Shown piece by piece: positions 20,310-31,172 of a DNA stretch of 64,000 nt (the first letter of the stretch is position 1; every line of letters begins with the position of its first letter). This DNA comes from Ascaphus truei. Its lineage: Eukaryota; Chordata; Amphibia; Anura; Ascaphidae. The notes beneath the pieces are model-generated. The model ran no database searches and was not told the DNA's origin. It saw nothing but the letters and a program-made list of their open reading frames with translations. The stretch spans positions 51,310,040-51,374,039 of the forward strand of contig CM071568.1 of the NCBI GenBank assembly GCA_036426205.1, written 5' to 3'. The translations under genes and the position numbers were made by a program.

Positions 20310-22455
20310 GGGAATTATTGTCTGTGTTTTATCTGTGTCATTTGTTATCTCTCTGTGTATGTTATACAGCCCTTGTGGATAGGGTTGTTATATTCCCAAG
20401 GCAGCCATTCCCCAACCTGCCACAACAGGCTGTGAGGAATTCACATTAGATTTTTCCTTATAGGGGACACTTTAAATATTCATTTTATTATTGTAAAGCA
20501 CCTGGTTATTTTAGTTAATATTTAGGTATAGTTTTATAGGTTTGAGCGCTGATCACATGCTTTTAGTTTAAATTTTCCTCACTATTTGTTCTATCCATTA
20601 TTGCATATCAGCAGCCAACCATATCACAAACATGTCACTTTTTTCTAGTCGAGCACTTCGTAGTTGTAATCTAGATAAAATATTTTCAGAGGATGCAGAC
20701 GTAGAGAATATAGATGTAGACACTGAGAATTTAGATACACTCCTTAATAAAGTAGAAAAACTCCTCACACAAGAAATGAGGCAGATCTGGGAAGTGGTAG
20801 CATTGAGAAAATATATAGAACACAAAAGAATACCAAGGGGACTTAGGGTCCTCAAGGTACCCACTCTAGAAACAGATAATGAGATCTTTATGAAAGAGTG
20901 GAACAATCTTCTGGATACATGTGCATTCGGTTTAGTCCAGTTGTCTATTCAGTACAGAACAAAATCCCTAGAAGTTTTGGATAAAGAGATTATAGAAATC
21001 CAAGAAAAATTAGGCCAATTCTCTGATCTCAAAGAGTACAAGGTACTAGACGAAAAGATTACTCAGAGAATAGAAAAATTAGAGAAAGAGGTCATTAGTT
21101 CCAAACAGAAAAAATTTATCAGGGACAAGAAAGATTATGAACAGAATAGACAAAGGGACTGGAAAACTGAAAAGAAAGTCATTATTGCAGAGGATACACC
21201 CACAGTTGAGGTGAAATCCACTCCAAATAACAAAGTGCTACAAAAGGAAGATATTAAACCAAAATCAAAAAAAGACAATGAAAAAGAAAAATCATTAAAT
21301 AGAAAGATGGGACCCCATAGGCCCTACATGGGAGCTAGGCCACAAGCACCTGTAAGGGAGGAACATCATAGATACCATGGCCCACCACGAGGAGGGTATG
21401 CCAATAGGAATGATGGGTATGGGCACCATGATTATTATCATGATGGACCCAGAGAAGCATATAGAGGGTATGATAATAATGTTTTTAGATCTAACAATTT
21501 CAGGCCCTTCAATGCACCTTCTTTCAACTATGAAAATAATCAACATCAATTGTCTTTTTTAGATCACGACAGAGAGTACAATTTCCCTATACGGAAAAAC
21601 AGCGAGGTAGAGAACGCAGTGGGGAGACAAGACACCCCCAGGTCAGCGAGACGCAAAAGAATAGAGGATTCAGAGGAAAAAGAGGTGGAAGAAGGAAAGA
21701 GAAAAAAGTCAGAGCAGCCAAACCACCGGTAGAGGTTGGCAATATATTCAATATCAGCAGTTACAAAACCACTGAGGTTGAGGAAAAAGTTTTGTCCAGA
21801 GGCCTTAACTTTGCTCCCTCTAAAGGACCCAATATGTTTGACTTATTCATAGATACCCAAAAATTTGTTAGACGGTTAACACTTAAAAAGTACTTTATAA
21901 AAGATGCTGTAAGTAGGGAGACTCTCCAGAGTAATAAAAATAGTGAGAGCAGATCGTCCTCCACCACTCAATTTAAAAGACCCTCAGTGTTTTATCCTAA
22001 ACACATGAAGGGTAGTTTCTTAGAAACTTTTTCTGAACTAGTCATTCAGGACATGGAAAAGGCAACCAGTGAGTTTAAAATCCCCAAAAACAATCTTAGT
22101 AAGTTAGAAAAAGATGCAGTAAAGAGTCTGGAAAACAACAAACAAATTGTAATTAAGTCTGCGGACAAAGGGGGAGGCATAGTTATAATGGACTCTGACT
22201 ACTATAAAAAAGAGTCCTTGAGAATCCTAAGTGATGGAGTTACATATAAAAAACTGCAGGGTAATCCATCCATAGAGTTCAAGACAGAACTTCAGGAATA
22301 CCTTAGTAGGGGTTTCTTGGATGGTAATATCTCAAAGGGTGAATTGGAGTTCTTGGATGTACCACAGCCACAGGAGTTCCCAATCAGACATTCAACTAAT
22401 GGGAACTCCCTGTCAGCTTTGCACAAGGGTATAAAATACCTCAAGTGCCCCCACA
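20310..22455 (+). mobile_element. Penelope-like retroelement (Neptune-like), 3'-truncated
   Basis: A 2146-bp insertion flanked by a perfect 47-bp duplication. It has a 320-bp leader, ORF1 (coiled-coil/RG-rich) and an overlapping ORF2 that begins the PLE reverse transcriptase. ORF2 stops at the junction, right after the HKGIKY segment, before the RT catalytic motifs. No GIY-YIG endonuclease remains. PLE insertions often have unusual structures and variable duplications; a copy that keeps its 5' part and loses its 3' part is nonetheless odd for a target-primed element. Confidence 0.8.
20632..21732 (+). CDS. PLE ORF1: coiled-coil protein with His/Arg/Gly/Tyr-rich tail
   Basis: An intact 366-codon frame with ATG in good context (AACATGT). 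Residues 1-100 contain an acidic stretch (20-35) and KYIEHKRIPRGLR (60-72), a segment that I associate with first ORFs of fish and frog PLE/DIRS-type retroelements. Residues 110-180 are heptad-like and strongly charged, a probable coiled coil. Residues 225-300 are rich in H, R, G, Y and N (GPPRGGYANRNDGYG), resembling RNA-binding low-complexity tails. The last 40 residues are basic with KRKK and RRKR clusters that could be nuclear localisation signals. No enzyme motif is present. A nucleic-acid chaperone or gag-like role is inferred. The end overlaps ORF2, which lies in the -1 frame. Confidence 0.7.
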   Translation: MSLFSSRALRSCNLDKIFSEDADVENIDVDTENLDTLLNKVEKLLTQEMRQIWEVVALRKYIEHKRIPRGLRVLKVPTLETDNEIFMKEWNNLLDTCAFGLVQLSIQYRTKSLEVLDKEIIEIQEKLGQFSDLKEYKVLDEKITQRIEKLEKEVISSKQKKFIRDKKDYEQNRQRDWKTEKKVIIAEDTPTVEVKSTPNNKVLQKEDIKPKSKKDNEKEKSLNRKMGPHRPYMGARPQAPVREEHHRYHGPPRGGYANRNDGYGHHDYYHDGPREAYRGYDNNVFRSNNFRPFNAPSFNYENNQHQLSFLDHDREYNFPIRKNSEVENAVGRQDTPRSARRKRIEDSEEKEVEEGKRKKSEQPNHR

Positions 22456-22460
22456 AATAA
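21681..22460 (+). pseudogene. PLE ORF2: N-terminal part of reverse transcriptase, truncated
   Basis: The frame is open from upstream of 21681 in the -1 frame relative to ORF1, through GNIFNISSYKTTEVEEKVL to LSRGLNFAPSKGPNMFDLF and IDTQKFVRRLTLKKYF. These match the conserved leader of Neptune-type PLE reverse transcriptases. IVIKSADKGGGIVIMD (about 22146-22193) is the family's hallmark block before the RT fingers. The frame ends LHKGIKYLKCPHK; the last codons and stop come from the flanking duplication. RT motifs with the catalytic Asp residues and the endonuclease are missing, so no active enzyme can be made. It may be reached by frameshifting from ORF1 or by independent initiation; no ATG decides this. 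Confidence 0.75.
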
Positions 22461-22692
22461 ACTGTTCCTGTTTGAAATATACCTCCGGCCTGGTGTGTGA
22501 TCTAACTGGGGGAGAGTTACACGTTCTACCGTGGGAGATCGTCTACATACATCCCTGGAGCCTACGGCAGATGGAGGCGCTGCACTGCTAAGTATTATCT
22601 GGGGTATGGACCCCAGAAGCCTATTCCTGTGTCCCAAAATCATTGCGGACGACTCAGCCCTCTTGTTACCAGCAGGGGGGGTGGGGGGGAAC
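22456..22692 (+). mobile_element. LTR-like sequence, copy B (3' part), after PLE
   Basis: Starts with the right copy of the 47-bp duplication (22456-22502). It continues through TAACTGGGGGAGAGTTACAC, CCTGGAGCCTACGGCAGATG, GGAGGCGCTGCACTGC and CGGACGACTCAGCCCT, collinear with copy A at 17.53-17.70 kb. Ends in a G-run near 22690. Confidence 0.6.
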
Positions 22693-22970
22693 ACTGTTGC
22701 ACATATTTTTTATGATACAGTTTTAAGCAATCTAGCATGCACAGTATAAAGTATAGCAGGAGATGAGTGTTTCGGTAGCATAAATTATCCTGATACGGAC
22801 AGTATAAATGCAAAGTTCCATTTTGCCTCGTACTGAATTCAAACATACTTGGGATAGACATAATACTATACAAAATACAAAAGAAATTCAAGGTTTAAAT
22901 AGGGTCTTCAGGTTGAAAAATGTGCAGACTTGATGGGCTAAATCTGCCGTCAAATTGTATGTTTTTAGGT
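22693..22970 (+). repeat. Old interspersed-repeat remnant
   Basis: TTGGGATAGACATAATACTA, AAATAGGGTCTTCAGGTTGA and CAGACTTGATGGGCTAAATC resemble, from memory, a widespread aquatic-vertebrate interspersed repeat tail (ATCTGCCGTCAAATT..ATGTTT). Assignment is tentative. Confidence 0.35.
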
Positions 22971-25900
22971 TTTTATTTTGGGTGTTTAATAACACCTGTG
23001 ACTTCTTGGTAACTAAGGAGTTAGTGCTGTTTTAGCAGCAGGCAGTTTAATTCCTATTAGAAGTTGAATGTTATGTCACTGCATTGAATATCAATGTTAT
23101 ATTCGATGAATTCTCAGAGTATCAGGGAAAATACAACTCCCATGAGCCTGTGTTTGAGCATGTGCACTGGATACAATAATCCAAGATGATATCTGACCTG
23201 CTCATACTTTTTAGTAATGGAAGCAGGCATTATGGGCAAGTAGATTTCTACACTGCAGCTTCTCTTTGAGAATAGGTGCAACCAATGGAAAGGTACAGAT
23301 CCTGTTTGTGCCTTCCTTGACCATCAGAAGGAGACTGAAGAGTGGGGCGTATGAATAAACTCTCTGGAGCCCAGTTATCCCTGTTAAGTCTTGGCCTTCT
23401 CAAATGATGGTGTTGCTAGAAGTACATACAGTAGTCATAGTACTGGCTTCAGCATAGGAAAAAGTGTAAAGCTAATCTTGTAAGAAATCCCATTCCCAAC
23501 TAGGTCTAACCCTTGAGTTTTACAGGTCAAGGTGGCCCCTGCTTTCCCAAGCTAGATGTAAAATAAACTACAGTATCTGGAAGTAAAAATCAGAATCCTT
23601 TTGATGCTCCGTAGACATTTCAAGATAGGGGTAAAAAGAAATAGCCCCCTTCTTTAAATCTAGACTTTCACTTTTGTCATTATGTTATAAGTATAATATC
23701 CAGATTGGAAATGGCAAATTTAAATGACTACACAGAAATGTCTAATCAACAGTCTAATTAACCGTAGCAACAAAATCTATTGCTTGCATTTTTTTTTTCA
23801 ATTCTACCAATACCATATAAAATGATAATCTGAAAAAAAACCTCATTTAACATAAGTCTGTTCTCTGTTATGAAAATTCAGGTAATGTATTCCTGCTACT
23901 AAATTGTATTTGAGAAAGTGTTATTAATTTCATATATCAAGTTGGTGGTGGCCATCTGTTCACTCCACACTGCTTCGTCTCCCTCCATCTGCCCTGTTTT
24001 TCTTCTGCTAATCGGGTGGCGAGGGCTCAGATGATCAGGAAGTTTCACTCTGACTTTTGATTTGTCACTCATCATCAAGCCAGCTGTGCATTTTTAGCAG
24101 TCTTATGCTAGCTGGAGTTGAATATAAAAATCTTACTGTCTGATGCATTTTTTTTCCCTTTGTGATTTTTTTTAACACACATTTTTGAAGCCAGATTACA
24201 CTTTGTATGCACTAACAATCTACCTTCCTACTGAACATTTAGCAGTATGAATATAAATTAAGCTGGAAATCCTTCATAATGTTACTGTACAGAATATAGA
24301 CAGCAGGGAAGCAGTTCGAGTGTGGAGAGATACAGTAGTTTTACACTACAAAGAACATCAGAATAAATTGGTGTGAAGCTCAGTTGTCTTTACATCTAAG
24401 CTTTAGAATTTATAAACCTATACTCCAAACCCAAAACCAGCATCGTCCTTAATCTTACATAACCATAATTAAACTATCTGAGACTGATTATGACATAGCT
24501 ATTGAATTATATACTGGTATGCTTAGATTGAAATGTGCCTGAGAAGGAAGGAGAAGAGATGCTACAGTAAGTCGACACCATAGCCATCGAAAACTGGCCT
24601 ATTATTAACTGTATCAGCCCATGAATCCTACCAAAAGTTGACCAGAACTCTGCAGTTTTGTCTCCTGACCTGTTCTGCTGTTAAGAAACCATCTCACATC
24701 AGATGCAGCGGCAGTGTACAGATGTAGCACGACTTATTTTTTCCAGTGACCTTGCAAACCCACGTGTAATTCCCTGGCACTTCATTACATGTTGCAGCCC
24801 CATGACTGCAACTGAGCCGCGGCTGCCAAATGGTGTTTTGTGCCTGCTGTACTACTTTACAATAATGATAGGTGGTGTTAGTGTGTCTTTAACATAAATG
24901 ATCTACACAGTCAACCCTCTGCACTTGATACACTGACAGTACTGCAAACTGCAGACAATGATATTCACAGGATCAGAACACAATATCCTCTTTTTCCCAT
25001 CCGGCCCCTTGTAGTTGCTGCCCCCCTCCTTCAACCACCGCGGGAGGTCATGGGCCCCAACCAGGTTGTGCCAAGGAGGCTGTCTGTGATCCTCCTCCTC
25101 ACTCAGCCTGAGCAAGAGGAGCGTGTCAGCTCAGCCAGGGTCCCTCTACAAAACACACAGTAATAGAGAGTTCAAACACTACAGTATATTCTATATATCA
25201 CTTGTAAATAAACACAACGTGCAAATATTGGAGTAGGTACCATATTCACACTTACTCTGCTAGGGAATATGACCATCCACATGTGGTCAATCATGTTCCA
25301 ATATTCTCGCGGGAACTGCCAGTGCAGGGAAATGGGGATGCTCTGCTGGGTTCCAGCAGGCTTTGTGAGGTGGTCTAGATGTCTCCCTGACATCTTGCAA
25401 GTAATTTGAAATGTCTAGCAGTGGGGCGTTAAATTGTTGTTCTTAGTTAACCATGTACAGTACAAACAAAGCGGGTGAGGTGTTGGAGAAATACTGTAGT
25501 GTCTTATACAAAGCTGTCTTCATCTTTCCTCTTCTCTGGCTTTCTGGATGTCCCCAAGTGTCTCTATGAAACAAGGATCTGTCTTATGTTTAAAAGGTAC
25601 AGTAGAGAAATATAATTTATTTTCCACCTAAATAATTGACCACCACTGAAATCAGTTAAACTATAAAAACACATGTTAAGTTCTTGACAAAGATATTCAC
25701 TCTGCAATATTCTGAACACATTCTGGATTGCAATTAAAAAAAATAAAACACCACAACACCGCAGGATGGGATTCTGTTGGCTGCCTGTGCACTAAGTGTT
25801 CCCGTGGCTGGAATCTCGCACCCTTTCGCGGTACCAATGGCAGTAAGCTTTGCTAAATTTGTAGTTGCAAAAAGAGATGCAACCAAAGAGCTTGTTGTGC

Positions 25901-26690
25901 ACATAATTTTCAAATGTGGCCTATAGGTATATCTGTGTTCCTGGCAATTGGAAGATTTGCAATTGCACATACAGTGCCTTGATTAAACATTTAAAAGCTG
26001 CACTCCTGTCCAATATCATGGAAGGATGTAAAATACAGATACTCAAATACTCAAACTTTACTAACTTTTAAAGATAACTATAAGTGAGTCTGAGTTGCCA
26101 TTAGTTGCCCCAGAATCCCCGTCTTATTTCATCATCTTTATTGTTTGGCTCTCCCTGTTAAGTGAGAGGGGGCAAAAGCAGACTAATTAAACTGGCAAAT
26201 GATTCCATTCTTCCATGTTGTTCTATCACATTTCAGAGATGCTACCGCTTTATTACAAATATTTAACGTTTAGGAGGTGATGTGAGAAGGAATGCTCTTC
26301 ATTTGGTAAGGAAAGCAACGTTTTTAAGAGCAGAAAAGATTGCATAGATATTAACTGTATATCATGTCTGTGTACTAGCATTCCTAAAACACAACACCTG
26401 TTAAAATCTCTGTTTTGTGTTGGTTTGTCACCGCCAAAGCAGCATGTTGCCTATCGACTAATTTGTTGGACTACATATCCAGCATGGTTGCTGAGGTTTC
26501 AGTATTGTCTCATTCACTAATACATGTAAATGTTTTTCAACTCAACTTTTTCATTATCGTCAGGTGAGGAAACTACAGTAGCTGCTTCCCACATGACTAA
26601 CATTGACATCAATCAGGCGCTCTGAAATGCTGCTTTATTGGTATCATCAGTTGAGTAAAAATGAGACCTAGGTCACTCATCTACTGTAGT
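22971..26690. other. Mostly unique AT-rich sequence; no gene recognised
   Basis: No frame exceeds about 85 codons. A block at about 24715-24895 resembles 43960-44125 (see the separate entry). Otherwise I see nothing I can support. Confidence 0.4.
24715..24895 (+). repeat. Diverged interspersed repeat, copy 1 (partner ~43960-44125)
   Basis: ATGTAGCA.GACTTA, GGCTG.CAAATGGTGTTTTG, TACAATAATGATAGGT and GTTAGTGTGT.TTTAA occur in the same order at 43.96-44.13 kb with substitutions. No termini or coding content were identified. Confidence 0.4.
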
Positions 26691-26986
26691 GCCGACGAGT
26701 ATTCTAAAACAAATCTGGGACAATCACCAACAAGACCCAGGTACATGCTGGGTACATGCTGCAACATTTCCGTGACATTTCTGCAGACAGACTAATGGCC
26801 CATCGAATTAACAGCTGAATGGGACTGCCAGAGACCCCTGCTGTGTCAATCTGATGGGCCATTAGTCTCTGCAGAAATGTCACTGAAATGTTTGCACCAT
26901 GTACCCAGTATGTACCTGGATCTTGTTGGTGATAGCCCCAGATTTTCCAAGTCAAGTTTAAGGCAAGTTTTAGAATACTCGTCGGC
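26691..26986. mobile_element. Palindromic MITE with GCCGACGAGTATTC termini
   Basis: The left end GCCGACGAGTATTCTAAAAC mirrors the right end GTTTTAGAATACTCGTCGGC exactly. Inner arms also pair: CACCAACAAGACCCAGGTAC with GTACCTGGATCTTGTTGGTG, and CTAATGGCCCATC with GATGGGCCATTAG. The element is 296 bp with no ORF of its own. A relic of the same family lies at 42.03-42.18 kb. Confidence 0.88.
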
Positions 26987-27415
26987 GCACCTGCATGGTG
27001 TAATTAACGTCACCTTAGACATTATATCAGTATTTTATGATTCCTCTCATTCCATTCTTTCTTTTCACAACTTTCTTTTTCTCCCTCTTATGGTTTCATC
27101 TTATGCTTACATTTGTTTTTAACCACGACAGATCTACACGCCTTGCTTTAAATCTTTCTAACTTGGATTACATCCCTTGTTCAACATGCATACAATTGTA
27201 TTGCCTTTCCATCACTGTAGATGGAATGATCCTGATTGATTGATTAGCCCAATTACTTTTATCACATATATTTTTGGATAATCTTTGAATATTATAAGCA
27301 GTTAGAACACTGTATAACTAGAGATGTGCACATTTGCCCAAATTCGGTTTGCCAATGTTCCATAAGAACTTAAAACAAATTGAACATCAACTTATATACC
27401 TTCCAATAGAGTAAC
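26987..27415. other. Unique sequence, nothing recognised
   Basis: AT-rich, no supported feature. Confidence 0.4.
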
Positions 27416-27949
27416 TAAGGCTAGGTTCCCAGTGCCACCGGCGGCGCGTGCGGCCAGGTGCGCCTCTCACCAGCCCCTTACCTTCTCCCTAGCTGTCCCC
27501 AGTGCCCCCTCGCTTCCTGGCTCACTACACACTTTGACGTGACAGCCAGCCGAGGCTACAAGAGGATTGTGTTCCCATACAGCGATACGTCACGTGGTGT
27601 GCCAGGGAGCCAATCAGAGAGGCGGTTTGCTCCTGCTCCTGCCCTGCCCCTCTGATCACCGTCCACTTTGAATCCTCCTCTTCAGCTTCTTTGATGCATG
27701 GCCCCTCGTGCAGCATTTGCAGGGGTGGAGGGGGGAGAGCGAGCGGTGGGAGACTTTATCGACTCTTTTTTAACATAAAAGCCATCATGGCCTGCCCCCC
27801 GTCATTGCCGCTCCCAACACGCCCCGTTTTGGCCACCCCCTGCGCCTGAGAACTCTGCCTGCAGACCGCAGATCGTGGTCCATTGCTGTGCACGCGTTGC
27901 CAGGACGCCAGGTACGCATGCAGCAGCTTCCAGCGGGACCGTAGCCTTA
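27416..27949 (-). mobile_element. 534-bp GC-rich MITE with TAAGGCTA termini
   Basis: The left end TAAGGCTAGGTTCCCAGTG pairs with the right end CGGGACCGTAGCCTTA. The minus strand runs parallel to segments of 10.43-12.42 kb, which shows this is the compact form of that family. It contains a CCAATCAGAGAGGCGG box. No coding potential. Confidence 0.75.
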
Positions 27950-28342
27950 TATTACACGTGGAGATTCCTATGAACAATATTTAAATCAGTTTATTTCTCA
28001 GGTATTGCCCTGGGACATTTACTTGTTCAACTCCTTGTAAAATTTGAAAATGCATGGCTCACTAATTTGGGTGAAAATCTTGGTTTTTATTTCTCAACTA
28101 ACGTTAACCCATGACTCCCACTCAACCAAGTCAGTAGCGATTACTGCAGAATCGGGGTGCAATAACTCTCATTAGCCTTTAGTGAATCTCCCCCTAAGTG
28201 GTTCACAACATTTTTTACATTGTGCACCCCCTGCTAGAAAATATTTGTTCAGTGAACCCTAATTAATATATTATATTGTCTATTCAACAGACAATTGCTA
28301 TCAAAACGGGTTGACTGATCCAAGCCAACTTGAGTGTCCTGA

Positions 28343-28590
28343 GCTTGTGGGGTAACAGTCGTAAGGCCTCAAAATTGCACCTCAGTGTGTACAGACATCA
28401 TAGGTGGTATAGCTGTCAAGTAATGTGTGAGCTTCCAAAGTCATGCCCCACGATGCCTTGCCTCTGTGGATGTAAAGCATTGTGGGGAGTGACTTTGGAA
28501 GCTCCTTCTGTAATTGACAGCTACAGTATACCACCCACGCTATGGTGAACTTTGTGGCTTTACTAAGTGTGCAGTCCCCCACAGGCACAA
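28343..28590. mobile_element. Hairpin MITE
   Basis: A near-palindrome: GGTGGTATAGCTGTCAA at the left and TTGACAGCTACAGTATACC at the right, with an inner stem GAGCTTCCAAAGTCATGCCC against a matching strand through GGGAGTGACTTTGGAAGCTC. Outer words CTTGTGGGG and CCCCCACAGG may be the termini. Confidence 0.75.
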
Positions 28591-28784
28591 CACCCCACTA
28601 TTTTAAGAAATAAACTATGGCGCTCCCTATTGAAATTGTAAACATAATCCACAAAAGTTTTGATGCACTTGAGATGAATATAAGAGATACAACCAGAAAT
28701 AATACTCAATATACTGGCCTCTCTGTTGAGATGCTGCTTAACCAGGAAAGGATCATCCCTTGATCATCATGAGGCAGTAGAAAT

Positions 28785-29424
28785 GGAGTTTGTGGTCAGT
28801 GCAAGTTGAGACAGAACATATATAAAAAAAACAGCAATTAGATTTGTGTTATATAAAATTCAAATGCTGAATAATCTGTGTTAGACAATGAATGGGATAT
28901 GTACTGTATATATGAATATAAATATAATTCTTCTCACACGGCTGTGTGTGAGTCAAATTCCTATCAAGGTGTTTTTAGACAATAAATGTCTCTCCTCTGT
29001 GTGACGTGTATATCACACCGTCAAACTTGAAGTGGTAGACCCACGTCTCTCCCGTGACCTGTGTTAGGATGACAGTTGCACGCAAAGTGTAAAGTTAAAG
29101 ATGTTTTATATAACATAAAAACAGAAGTATAAGCAACTTACATGAATAAAAAAACTGCTACAATGCCTCAATGCCTCTCTGAGTCCTCCGCTGCGGTTGG
29201 CTCCCGCTTCCGCGTCCGTCAGTGGGACTGCTAGCAAGGAGCTCACTGGGCTATGGTGGCTGCTGTGGGTCAAAATAGTGCATGTACCGACAGGAACAAC
29301 GCGTTTCTCACTTCCGTGCTTCGTCAGGTTCCTGCATTTGAATTTTCTATAACACAAATCTAATTGCTGTTTTTTTATATATGTTCTGTCTCAACTTGCG
29401 CTGACCGCAAACTCCATTTCCACA
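28785..29424 (-). mobile_element. Penelope-like terminal fragment in inverted duplication, with hammerhead motif
   Basis: Arms 28785-28868 and 29338-29424 are inverted copies (GAAATGGAGTTTG.GGTCAG, GTTGAGACAGAACATATATA, CAGCAATTAGATTTGTGTTA). On the minus strand the right arm runs directly into a hammerhead ribozyme motif at 29292-29333 and then GC-rich sequence. Inverted, partly duplicated termini are described for PLE insertions. No RT remains. Confidence 0.55.
29292..29333 (-). ncRNA. Type-I hammerhead ribozyme, core intact
   Basis: On the minus strand: stem I AGGAAC (29333-29328) pairs with GTTCCT (29297-29292). Box 1 is CTGACGA (29327-29321), which meets CUGANGA. Stem II is a short CAC/GTG with GGAA loop. 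Box 2 is GAAA (29307-29304). CGCGT then forms the minimal stem III typical of PLE hammerheads, and T (29298) is the expected H17 cleavage residue, giving GUU. With such a short stem III, activity would be expected mainly in a dimeric form. No activity is shown by sequence alone. Confidence 0.65.
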
Positions 29425-31090
29425 ACACCCCACTATACTGCCTGGGATCCACCACTACATATATTTGGCAAACTCCTTTAAAGAGACCTCATGAACCCCA
29501 TGTTGGGAATCCCTGCCCTAAGTCATGCTAATGTCTCAGCATTGATTGTGCATGTTGCTGCAGTATACTCTTGATATGCAAAGATATAAATGTATAAATG
29601 GTAATGCAGTGCAAAATTAAACTGAGCCATGTCTGGTGAAATTACAAAATGTAATCTGTTATGAGGTGATAATTATCATTGGGCTTTTCCACACCGTGGG
29701 AAAGTATCCAGTTTTCCTTCCGTTCTTCTTCCCATTTTATTTGCCCTAGCACAAAGCTCGATTCAATCTGTGATACAACCCACCACCCCATGTTTAAAAA
29801 TAAAAAAAATCCACATCTACCGCACTCACACAACGTACTTACAAACGTACAAATTAGCAGGTGGCCGTCTGCAGCAATTAAAATTCGGTAATTCAAAAGC
29901 AAAAAATACTCAATTTAAATTTTTGCCTGGCAAAGTTCTATATTTTACTGTTTAAAGCATGAGCCATCTGATATCATGTTTAATTTAAAACATGGCATGT
30001 CTCACTGAGGCAAAGAACCTTCATCTCCAGAACATTGTGACACCGCACAGCACAACCATATGTCGCCTACTTTAATATTTTTAAAGAATTGCTTCTGCCT
30101 AAAGGTAGCATGTCCCATGTTTTTAAAACACATATTGCCTTAAGGCAACAGTAAATCGTCTATATTTAAAGAGACTGCACAATGCTTTCCATAACAGGTG
30201 AAGCCATGTTTAAGTTTATATTAGGAGTTTTGAAGAACAAACAGATCATGCAAGTTTGAACGGTGAACTGTATATATGTAAATGGCAGCTGTAGATAAGT
30301 ACAAATATATTTGCTCTGAATACGCAGCTATTTCACTGATCTAAAAAAAAAATAAGTCTACAAAAATATCATTCAGATCAACACGCAAACATACAGTACA
30401 AAAAGTACAACAATCCAGGTTAAGTTGTCTTGCTACTAAGCTTGTGCTGGCTATTTAAAAAAAAAAACTGCATGTGCAGTATGTGTATACTTTTTGTTTT
30501 TCATATACTGTATATAGTTATTTAAATAGAGAGGTATTCACGCAGCCATCTCTGTGACTGGATATCTGCAGCACATTTGTAGCACAGTTGTCTGCAAGAC
30601 CTCTCTAGAACCTCATTTGCTTTTTATGAGAATATAAGTGGCGAACAGAGCTTTCAAAATCTCACAGGTCTACAAGTGTACATTATAATCTTTTTGTTTT
30701 TCCATGCCATTTTAAGTGTTTGGAATATTGGAGGGAATTTATTTTTACATTATTATTAAACTGCAATCAACCCTCTATGTATACTGAGTCGCAAAAAAAA
30801 ATTGGTATTTCACTCCTCAATGTGAAGTACGAAAATGAAGCATGGCAAGAATATCAATGTTTAAAAAACTGTTTTGCTCTTTACTCTGTAATCTGGATAA
30901 AGGGTTATATGCACGAACTGAATCCATTCCATAAACGACCTTCCAGCACCGGAAGACAAGTGTCCTCAAGTGAAGAACCCTAAAGGGACTTCTGGCGCTG
31001 GAATGTGTCTTATGGAATAGAAACGCTTAATACATATGGACCGAAATGTATATAGCGGCAACTTCCCAACATTGGCGCACTTTATAGTTT
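29425..31090. other. AT-rich unique sequence, nothing recognised
   Basis: No frame over about 90 codons and no repeat structure seen. Confidence 0.4.
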
Positions 31091-31166
31091 AAAACCAGAG
31101 ACAGAACATGAAACACAGACAGAGCTCAGTGCTACATCCATTAACACAGATACACGTTACACTGCC
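31091..31166 (+). repeat. Dispersed 65-75 bp repeat, copy 1
   Basis: AAACCAGAGACAGAACATGA, CACAGACAGAGCTCAGTGCT and ACATCCATTAACACAGATAC recur at 33399-33450 (+, partial), 33549-33612 (+) and 33632-33700 (-). Confidence 0.85.
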
Positions 31167-31172
31167 TATATA

